DNA of 19,158 nucleotides from Deltaproteobacteria bacterium (lineage in GTDB: Bacteria; Desulfobacterota_B; Binatia; UBA9968): the NCBI GenBank assembly GCA_005879255.1, contig VBKY01000070.1, forward strand, positions 1,088-20,245, given 5' to 3'. This document shows, in pieces, positions 13,874 to 19,158 of the stretch. The notes below the pieces were generated by a model. It searched no databases. It was not told where the DNA came from and was given only the letters and a program-made list of their open reading frames with translations. The first letter of the stretch is position 1. Each line of letters starts with the position of its first letter. Both the position numbers and the translations under genes were made by a program.

Positions 13874-16252
13874 ATGAGCGAGCCATTTCTCAAGGGTTAT
13901 CGAGCATTGGATCTCACCGGCTTGAGCGGTCAATTGTGCGGCCGCATTCTTGCCGACTTAGGAATGGAAGTCGTCAAGATCGAACCGCCCGGCGGCGATC
14001 CGGTGCGCAATCTGGCGCCGTTCATTACTTCGGCGAATGGCCAAAGGCTCAGCACGACGTTCGCGCATCTCAACGCCGGTAAAGCCAGCAAAGTTTTAGA
14101 TCTCGACAAGGAAGCCGACCGAGCGGCATTGCGCCAACTCGTTGAAACTGCCGATGTCGTGGTTGAAAGTTCTCAACCCGATGAGTTGGCGGCGAAGGGC
14201 CTCGATTACAAAAACTTGGCGCAGATCAAACCCGGCATCGTGATGGCATCGATCACGGGCTTCGGTCAGACAGGTCCGAAGAAAAATTTAGCGTGTAATG
14301 ATCTCGTCGCGCTGGCGGAAAGCGGCTTTCTCTATATTTCCGGCGATCCGTCACTGCCGCCGGTGCGGCCGCCGGAAACGCAGGCGTATTATTTCGCCAG
14401 TTTGTTCGCCACGGCCGGCGTGCTTGCCGCGCTTTACCGGCGCGAGCGCACCGGGCAGGGCGATCATGTCGACGCATCGATGCAGGAAGCGCTGGCGACG
14501 CAAGAACATATCATTCGTCTCTGGGCCAACGAGCAACAAATCGCCAAGCGCGCCGGCAGCCAGCACGGATCGGTGGCGCCGGCGAGAATATTTCCGTGCA
14601 AAGATGGTTTCGTTTATCTTTACGTGACGCGCCAGCATTGGAAATTATTTCTATCCGTCTGGAAGGATCATCCCGCTACGTTCGACGCTCCGGATTGGCT
14701 TAACAATCTTTATCGCCGCGCCCACGCCGACGAGCTCAATCCCGCGGTGGAGGCCTTTCTCGGCAAATTTACCATGTCGGAAATCACGGAGTTTCTGCAG
14801 ACGAAAGGTATTCCCTGCGTGCCGGTGAATACGCCGATGGGGTTTGCCAATGACGAGCAAGTGCAAAGCCGCGGCTTCATGGCCCCCGTCGAGCACGCTG
14901 GTTTCGGCAACACGAAACAACCGGCGATGCCGTTCGTGATCGACGGCGCTCGTCCGGCCGTCGGGAGCGTGCCGGTGTTAGATAGTTGGCGCGACAACGG
15001 CGAAGAACACAAGGCGCGCGCGACTTCGAATTCAGGTGCGAGCGGCGGCACCGCCCCGCTCAACGGTATGCGCATCGTCAGCTTCGATCACGTGCTTGCC
15101 GGACCTTACGGCACGACGATCTTGGCCGAGCTCGGCGCCGACGTAATCAAAGTCGAGTCGAGCAAAGGCGGCATGGATCCGTTCCGCTTCTTCGGTACCG
15201 GCGAAGATCCCAATCTTTCGCCGCGCTTTCTCGAGTTCAACCGCAACAAGCGCTCTTTCACGGTCAATCTCAAACATCCGAAGGGACAAGGAGTGTTGCA
15301 CGACTTGGTCGCAAAAGCCGATGCGGTGCTCGACAATTATAGCGTCGACGTCGTCGAACGGATCGGCCTCGCCTATCACCAACTGTGCGCGGTGAAGCCG
15401 GACATCGTCAATCTGCGCATGCCCGGGCTCGGCACCACCGGTCCCAAACGCCATTTCTCTACTGTCGGCGTGAATATTACCTCGTTTACCGGACTGACTT
15501 ACATGTGGAACCATCCGGGCGTGACCAAGCCGCCGATCGGTTCGCAAGCCGTATTCCCGGATTATGTCTCCGGCGTGCTGTGCGCGATCATCATCATTTC
15601 CGGCGTGCTCCATCGCGACCGGCAGAAGAAGGGCGCGTTCATTGATCTGGCGCAATCTGAAGCGACGGCGTTCATGATCGGCGCAAATCTTATGGAAGCG
15701 GCATCGAGCGGAATAAATCCCGAGCCGATCGGCAATGCTTCGGTGTCCGTGGCGCCGCATGGTTGTTATCCATGCAAAGGTGAGGATCGCTGGTGCGTGA
15801 TCGCCGCTGAGAACGAACAGCAATGGGCAGTGTTGGCAAAAATCTTGGGCACGGGCGTGGCTGGAAACCCAAGCTTCGCGACCAATGCCGAGCGCCTGCA
15901 AAACCGCGAGGGGTTGGACGCGATCATCGGGCGATGGACGGAGAACAAAGACGCCTTCGTGATCCGCGAGCAACTGCAGGCAGTTGGCATTCCTTGTGGC
16001 GTCGTGCAAACCGGCGAAGATTTAGTTAATGATCTGCAATTGCAGCAGCGCGGTTTTATTGTCACCGTCGACAATGCGCGACTGGGCAAAGTGGTGTTGC
16101 CGAATTTTCCGCTGCAATTTACCAACGCCAAACTGACGCGCCGGTGGGAGTTTCCAGTGCTGGGGAGAGATACCGAAGCGGTGCTACGCGAGGTTGTCGG
16201 CTACGACGAGGCGACGATCGCGGCGCACAGGCGAGATGGTGTGATGGAGTAA
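13874..16252 (+). CDS. two-domain CaiB/BaiF (family III) CoA-transferase fusion
   Basis: This 792-residue protein contains two complete family III CoA-transferase domains in tandem. Domain 1 (about 1-380) starts with RALDLTGLSGQLCGRILADLG and KIEPPGGDP, with the catalytic-type Asp200 in HVDASMQEA. After a loose Ser/Gly/Ala-rich linker (about 380-392), domain 2 (about 394-792) repeats the plan: MRIVSFDHVLAGPYG, LGADVIKVES, NRNKRSFTVNLKHP, and Asp591 in FIDLAQSEA. Both domains keep the Asp that forms the acyl anhydride, so both may be active. Family III enzymes are usually dimers of interlocked single-domain chains, so a fusion could supply both halves. It transfers CoA between acids without ATP. 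ATG 13874 is preferred over TTG 13832. The last codons lie in a GATGGAGT repeat. Confidence 0.9.
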   Translation: MSEPFLKGYRALDLTGLSGQLCGRILADLGMEVVKIEPPGGDPVRNLAPFITSANGQRLSTTFAHLNAGKASKVLDLDKEADRAALRQLVETADVVVESSQPDELAAKGLDYKNLAQIKPGIVMASITGFGQTGPKKNLACNDLVALAESGFLYISGDPSLPPVRPPETQAYYFASLFATAGVLAALYRRERTGQGDHVDASMQEALATQEHIIRLWANEQQIAKRAGSQHGSVAPARIFPCKDGFVYLYVTRQHWKLFLSVWKDHPATFDAPDWLNNLYRRAHADELNPAVEAFLGKFTMSEITEFLQTKGIPCVPVNTPMGFANDEQVQSRGFMAPVEHAGFGNTKQPAMPFVIDGARPAVGSVPVLDSWRDNGEEHKARATSNSGASGGTAPLNGMRIVSFDHVLAGPYGTTILAELGADVIKVESSKGGMDPFRFFGTGEDPNLSPRFLEFNRNKRSFTVNLKHPKGQGVLHDLVAKADAVLDNYSVDVVERIGLAYHQLCAVKPDIVNLRMPGLGTTGPKRHFSTVGVNITSFTGLTYMWNHPGVTKPPIGSQAVFPDYVSGVLCAIIIISGVLHRDRQKKGAFIDLAQSEATAFMIGANLMEAASSGINPEPIGNASVSVAPHGCYPCKGEDRWCVIAAENEQQWAVLAKILGTGVAGNPSFATNAERLQNREGLDAIIGRWTENKDAFVIREQLQAVGIPCGVVQTGEDLVNDLQLQQRGFIVTVDNARLGKVVLPNFPLQFTNAKLTRRWEFPVLGRDTEAVLREVVGYDEATIAAHRRDGVME

Positions 16253-16290
16253 GCGAGAGTCGGAGTGATGGAGTAATGGAGTGTTGGATT
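16234..16290. repeat. GATGGAGT direct repeats spanning a stop and a start codon
   Basis: GATGG units recur as GATGGTGTGATGGAGTAAG, GAGTGATGGAGTAATGGAGTGTTGG, with about 8-10 nt spacing. They contain the final codons and stop (16250-16252) of the CoA-transferase and the likely start (16276) of the next binding protein. This is the only repeat patch here that forms both a gene end and a gene start. Confidence 0.7.
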
Positions 16291-17355
16291 AACAAAAGAA
16301 ATGCGGGGCAAGCCGCGGCGCCGCGAACCTTGCTTTTGATTGTTGGTATCGTAATTTCGCTGCCGTCCTTCGCACAAACGCAAACGAAATCGGTCGCCGA
16401 TCTTGCCAACTATCGCGGCGCGGATCGAGAGGAGATGCTCAAGGCAGGCGCGAAAAAAGAAGGCAAGATGGTGTGGTACACGAGCCTCACGGCGCACCGC
16501 GATATTGCCAACGTGTTCGAGGCGAAGTATTCCGGCATCAAGGTTGAAACTTACCGCGCCGGCCCCAACGATCTGACGCGCCGGCTGCTCAGCGAAGCGC
16601 AAGCCAAGCGCAACATCGCCGACTTGATCGAGACGACGCCGTCTACTCTGATGATGATGCGCGATAGCAAATTGCTCATGCCGTATTTTTCGCCGTATCT
16701 TGTGAACTTTCCCGAGGATTCGAAGGAAGAGGCCGACAAAGGGCGGGTCCTGTGGACCACGGACCGTGAGTCGATAGTCGGCTTGGGTTACAACCGAAAC
16801 TTGATACGTGCCAATGAAGTGCCGAAGAATTTCACCGAACTCGCAAAACCGGAAAACAAGGGGAAGATCGGCGTTAGCGGCGATACCACCGGGGTGAGAT
16901 TCATCGGCGCCATGATCAAGGCAAAAGGAGAAGAATACGTCAAACAGCTTCATGCGTTGGACATCAAAATGCACATGATTTCCGGCGGCGCGATGCATGA
17001 GCTGATGGCCGCCGGAGAGATGCCGATGTCAATTTCCATTTTTCGGAATCACGTGCTCGCGGCGAAGCCGAAAGGTGCGCCGACTGAGTGGGTTCCAATG
17101 GATCTCAACCCCACCAACGCCGGCGGCGTGGCATTGCCTGCGACGGCCAATAGCCCGCACGCGGCACTATTGTTTATCGACTTTCTGCTCAGCCCCGAAG
17201 GACAAAAGATTTTCGAAGAAAAATTTCGATTTGCCACTTCGACGAAGAATTACGGATTCAAGCGCTGGTATCCCGAGAAGGGCTACACGCTCGAGCAATA
17301 TGGAAAGGCCGAAGACCGCTGGCAAAAACTGCTGCGGGATTTAGTTCGGCGGTAA
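16276..17355 (+). CDS. iron-type ABC transporter substrate-binding protein (SBP_bac_6/FbpA-like)
   Basis: This is a periplasmic binding protein of about 359 residues resembling the ferric-ion/putrescine-type group (AfuA/FbpA-like, SBP_bac_6/8). A signal peptide with basic NKR and hydrophobic LLLIVGIVISL ends near SFAQ. The mature part has REEMLKAGAKKEGKMVWYTSL near residue 55, VFEAKYSGIKVETYRAGPNDLTRRLLSEAQAKR, then ADLIETTP, a hinge-like RESIVGLGYNRN and a C-terminal ALLFIDFLLSPEGQKIFEE typical of the family. Iron is only one possible ligand. ATG 16276 is chosen because an earlier in-frame start would run deep into the CoA-transferase gene; it sits in GATGGAGT repeats without a clear ribosome-binding site. 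Only 23 nt separate it from the CoA-transferase, so the two may be co-transcribed. No permease gene follows. Confidence 0.85.
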   Translation: MECWINKRNAGQAAAPRTLLLIVGIVISLPSFAQTQTKSVADLANYRGADREEMLKAGAKKEGKMVWYTSLTAHRDIANVFEAKYSGIKVETYRAGPNDLTRRLLSEAQAKRNIADLIETTPSTLMMMRDSKLLMPYFSPYLVNFPEDSKEEADKGRVLWTTDRESIVGLGYNRNLIRANEVPKNFTELAKPENKGKIGVSGDTTGVRFIGAMIKAKGEEYVKQLHALDIKMHMISGGAMHELMAAGEMPMSISIFRNHVLAAKPKGAPTEWVPMDLNPTNAGGVALPATANSPHAALLFIDFLLSPEGQKIFEEKFRFATSTKNYGFKRWYPEKGYTLEQYGKAEDRWQKLLRDLVRR

Positions 17356-17665
17356 CTACACAGGCAGAGAGCAGCCAGCTTCCTTCCCTCCGTAATTCCC
17401 TCTAAGCTTGGCAGCCTTGACGTCATCACTGAAGCGTCCCTTTTGGTAATGGTTCACTTAGAAGCTATGATGGATCTTAAATCGAGAAAGATTCCTCGCT
17501 CTGCTCGGAATGACATTCTAGGCTGATTTGGCATCCCGAAAGTTGGTGAGGGATCTTGGCCGAAGTGAGCCACTACCTCCCTTTTCGAGCGATTGACAGT
17601 TTTGTCTCGACTGGAGTAACACCAAGAAGTATGAACTATCAAAAAAGATATAAGGAGGAACGACA
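17356..17665. other. 310-nt spacer with a dispersed repeat and no gene
   Basis: No credible gene is seen. AAAGATTCCTCGCTCTGCTCGGAATGACATTC near 17488-17520 resembles a widely dispersed repeat that reads FRAERGIF on the minus strand. Further on, TTGACA at 17593 might be a -35 box, but no good -10 follows. AAGGAGG at 17652-17658 is a strong ribosome-binding site for the next gene. The promoter of the last genes probably lies in this spacer. Confidence 0.55.
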
Positions 17666-18484
17666 ATGGCAAATTATCAGACTCTTCTAGTTGACAACAA
17701 AGAAGGCGTGACGACGATTACTTTTAATCGTCCGGAAAAGCGGAACGCGATGAGCCCGCAGCTCCACCGCGAGATGTACGATTGTTTAAACGAGCTGCGT
17801 TACGACAAGGACACGCGGGTGATCATCATTACCGGGGCGGGCGAGAGTTTTTGCGCCGGGCAGGACTTGAAGCAGTATTTTATCGAGATGGACTCGCAAC
17901 CGGAACGCGTGCGCGACGAGGTCCGTGAGAAATCTCGCCAGTGGCGCAATGAAATTCTGCGCAAAATGCCGCAACCGGTGATCGCAAAAATTAACGGCTG
18001 GGTGTTTGGTGGAGGCTTTACGGTCGTGACCGGTTGCGACATCGCCATCGCTGCAGACGACGTGCAGTTCGGCCTTTCGGAAGTGAACTTCGGTCATTTT
18101 CCCGGCGGAGAGGTGACGATCGTTTTGACGGAGCACTTGCAGCCGAAGCATGGACTTTATTACGCGCTAACGGGAAAAACTATGAATGCCAAAGAGGCGG
18201 AGCGCATCGGTTTGATCACCAAGGCTGTGCCGCGCGCCGATCTGGACAAAGAAGTGATGGAGATTGCGAATAATCTGAAAGAAAAAGCACCGTCGGCGCT
18301 GAACGCCGTAAAGGAAGCCTGGTACTACACGTTCTACTCCAACCCGGAAGTCGCCTACGAAATCTCCGGGTTGATTTCCGATAAAGCCAAACTTGCGATC
18401 GGCGGTAGGCCGGGACTGCAACAGTTCGCGCGCAAAGAATATCGCCCGGGGCTGGGCTCGTATAAGTTTGAAGAGAAGAAATAG
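17666..18484 (+). CDS. crotonase family protein C, hydroxycinnamoyl-CoA hydratase-lyase-like
   Basis: This 272-residue crotonase-fold enzyme has a pattern close to p-hydroxycinnamoyl-CoA hydratase-lyase (feruloyl-CoA to vanillin and acetyl-CoA in Pseudomonas). Shared features: ITFNRPEKRNAMSP, FCAGQDLKQYF, NGWVFGGGFTVVTGCD, FGLSEVNFG, LYYALTGKTM, and a C-terminal GGRPGLQQF followed by RPGLGSYK. Glu139 matches the catalytic Glu143 of that enzyme and Thr119 stands where it has Ser123 (rat hydratase Glu144). The phenol-binding Tyr239 is not clearly conserved; a Tyr lies about two residues away. It may therefore act on a related but different acyl-CoA. AAGGAGG at 17652-17658 with seven-base spacing fixes the start and predicts strong translation. 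The dehydrogenase gene follows, probably in the same pathway. Confidence 0.88.
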   Translation: MANYQTLLVDNKEGVTTITFNRPEKRNAMSPQLHREMYDCLNELRYDKDTRVIIITGAGESFCAGQDLKQYFIEMDSQPERVRDEVREKSRQWRNEILRKMPQPVIAKINGWVFGGGFTVVTGCDIAIAADDVQFGLSEVNFGHFPGGEVTIVLTEHLQPKHGLYYALTGKTMNAKEAERIGLITKAVPRADLDKEVMEIANNLKEKAPSALNAVKEAWYYTFYSNPEVAYEISGLISDKAKLAIGGRPGLQQFARKEYRPGLGSYKFEEKK

Positions 18485-18526
18485 AGACGTTCAAATCGTT
18501 CAAGTCGTTCAATACGTTCAAGCCCT
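18485..18526. repeat. GTTCAAGTC degenerate direct repeats
   Basis: The sequence GACGTTCAAATCGTTCAAGTCGTTCAATACGTTCAAG comprises four units spaced 9-10 nt apart, starting at the stop of crotonase C. It resembles the left arm at 10801-10850 (CGTTTCAAAT). No facing arm is found nearby, so it is a single-arm version. Confidence 0.7.
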
Positions 18527-18534
18527 CACCTGTT

Positions 18535-18559
18535 TCCTCCCCCGCGACGCGGGGGAGGA
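18535..18559. repeat. 11-bp GC-rich hairpin (TCCTCCCCCGC)
   Basis: TCCTCCCCCGC (18535-18545) and its exact complement (18549-18559) are separated by GAC. It lies between crotonase C and the dehydrogenase gene. No T-run follows. It could attenuate transcription between the two genes or be another dispersed palindrome. Confidence 0.7.
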
Positions 18560-18618
18560 TGAAGGAGGGGGATCGGAGCGAAGCGGTTGAACGCTAGTAG
18601 TCGCTTCGGAGGATAAGC

Positions 18619-19158
18619 ATGGATTTCAATCTGCCTGAAGAACTGCAGATGGTCAAAGAGACGGTGCGCAAGTTCGTCGACAAGGAGCTGATTCCGGTCG
18701 AGATGCATACGATCGAGAATATGGAACTGAAGCCGGACATCCGTGAGCGGTTGGAGAAGAAGACCAAAGAGATGGGGCTCTGGATGTTCGATGTTCCCGA
18801 AGAATACGGCGGCGGCGGGCTCGGCAGTTTGGCGCAGGTGTTGGTGTGGGAGGAACTCGCGCGTACCGTTGCGTTGCCTTCCCGCGGCCAGGGCATCTTC
18901 GGGCCTGAAATCCGGCCGATCCTCTATGCGTTGAACGACGATCAGAAAAAACGCTTTTTGGATCCGATTAGAAATGGCGAGAAAAAGCTCTGCTTTATGC
19001 AGACAGAGCCGGACGCCGGCTCCGATCCGGCATCGATGAAAACGCGCGCCGTGCGTCAGGGCGACTATTATGTTGTCAACGGCACCAAGCGTTTCATCAC
19101 CGGCGCCGGTGAAGCCGACTTCGGCCAACTGATGGCCGTGACTGATCCTGTGAAGGCC
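18619..19158 (+). CDS. acyl-CoA dehydrogenase (3' end outside window)
   Basis: This is the N-terminal 180 residues of a FAD-dependent acyl-CoA dehydrogenase, which oxidises an acyl-CoA to the enoyl-CoA and passes electrons to an electron-transfer flavoprotein. The N-terminal helical domain begins MDFNLPEELQMVKETVRKFV. The sequence continues with EMGLWMFDVPEEYGGGGLG (about residues 51-69), the flavin-contacting CFMQTEPDAGSDPASM (125-140) and NGTKRFITGAGEADF (155-169). The frame is open to the last base, so the catalytic Glu or Asp region and the C-terminal domain are missing. GGAGGA at 18608-18613 five bases before ATG 18619 supports the start. It follows crotonase C by 134 nt of repeats and likely feeds or follows that enzyme in one pathway. 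The substrate is unknown. Confidence 0.92.
   Translation, partial: MDFNLPEELQMVKETVRKFVDKELIPVEMHTIENMELKPDIRERLEKKTKEMGLWMFDVPEEYGGGGLGSLAQVLVWEELARTVALPSRGQGIFGPEIRPILYALNDDQKKRFLDPIRNGEKKLCFMQTEPDAGSDPASMKTRAVRQGDYYVVNGTKRFITGAGEADFGQLMAVTDPVKA

Noticed and set aside
15032..16009. 325-codon open frame on the minus strand
   Set aside because: It lies fully inside the CoA-transferase gene, whose plus-strand product has clear family motifs. The minus-strand product shows none and is an antisense shadow of GC-rich codons.
16201..16998. 265-codon minus-strand open frame
   Set aside because: It covers the start of the iron-type binding protein and the GATGGAGT repeat; its product is low-complexity and without family features.
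17593..17622. Sigma-70 promoter starting TTGACA
   Set aside because: With a 17-18 nt spacing the -10 candidates are GTAACA or TAACAC, which are poor matches; one good hexamer alone is not enough.

Overview
The window looks like a chromosomal accessory region of a GC-rich, Gram-negative, probably soil or sediment bacterium known mainly from metagenome assemblies. The evidence is a mix of periplasmic substrate-binding proteins with Sec-type signal peptides, CoA-thioester enzymes, an LLM (F420/flavin) oxidoreductase, a CaiB-type CoA-transferase, and abundant short degenerate repeats between genes. This combination reminds me of Deltaproteobacteria-like lineages such as Candidatus Binatota, Rokubacteria or Tectomicrobia. 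That assignment is inference; there is no rRNA or marker gene here to fix it.

Layout. Positions 1-2985 hold three tandem paralogues of a TrpX-like (PF04392-type) ABC substrate-binding protein. The first is cut by the window edge and frameshifted, the second is frameshifted, and the third is intact. Positions 2986-3485 hold a DUF4160/DUF2442 gene pair; the DUF4160 gene has lost any normal start codon and abuts the upstream stop codon. Positions 3514-6197 encode a crotonase-family enzyme and an AMP-forming acyl-CoA ligase, separated by a 332-nt repeat-filled spacer. Positions 6235-7221 (minus strand) encode an LLM-class oxidoreductase, the only clear minus-strand gene. Positions 7509-8460 are a frameshifted NMT1/ThiY-like binding protein, followed by a TctC/Bug-type binding protein (8650-9732), an alpha/beta hydrolase with a basic N-terminal tail (9822-10799) and a small cupin (10948-11400). 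Positions 11626-16252 hold a second crotonase, a nitronate monooxygenase-like flavoprotein and a fused two-domain CaiB/BaiF CoA-transferase. Positions 16276-17355 encode an iron-type (SBP_bac_6-like) binding protein, followed by a third crotonase resembling hydroxycinnamoyl-CoA hydratase-lyase (17666-18484) and the start of an acyl-CoA dehydrogenase running off the end (18619-19158).

Together the enzymes suggest uptake and CoA-dependent breakdown of organic acids or aromatic acids: a ligase or CoA-transferase activates the acid, a dehydrogenase and crotonases process the thioester, and flavin or F420 enzymes oxidise. Six binding-protein loci of four families occur without any permease or ATPase gene. 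All three crotonases keep the second catalytic glutamate but lack the first, so they are probably not classical enoyl-CoA hydratases.

The most unusual structural theme is the intergenic DNA. Short-period (about 7-10 nt) degenerate repeats, often in facing arms, sit between several genes, with long perfect palindromes and copies of mobile-looking repeat families. Some repeats intrude into gene ends and starts. I saw no tRNA, rRNA, CRISPR array, transposase or recognisable operon-wide regulator.
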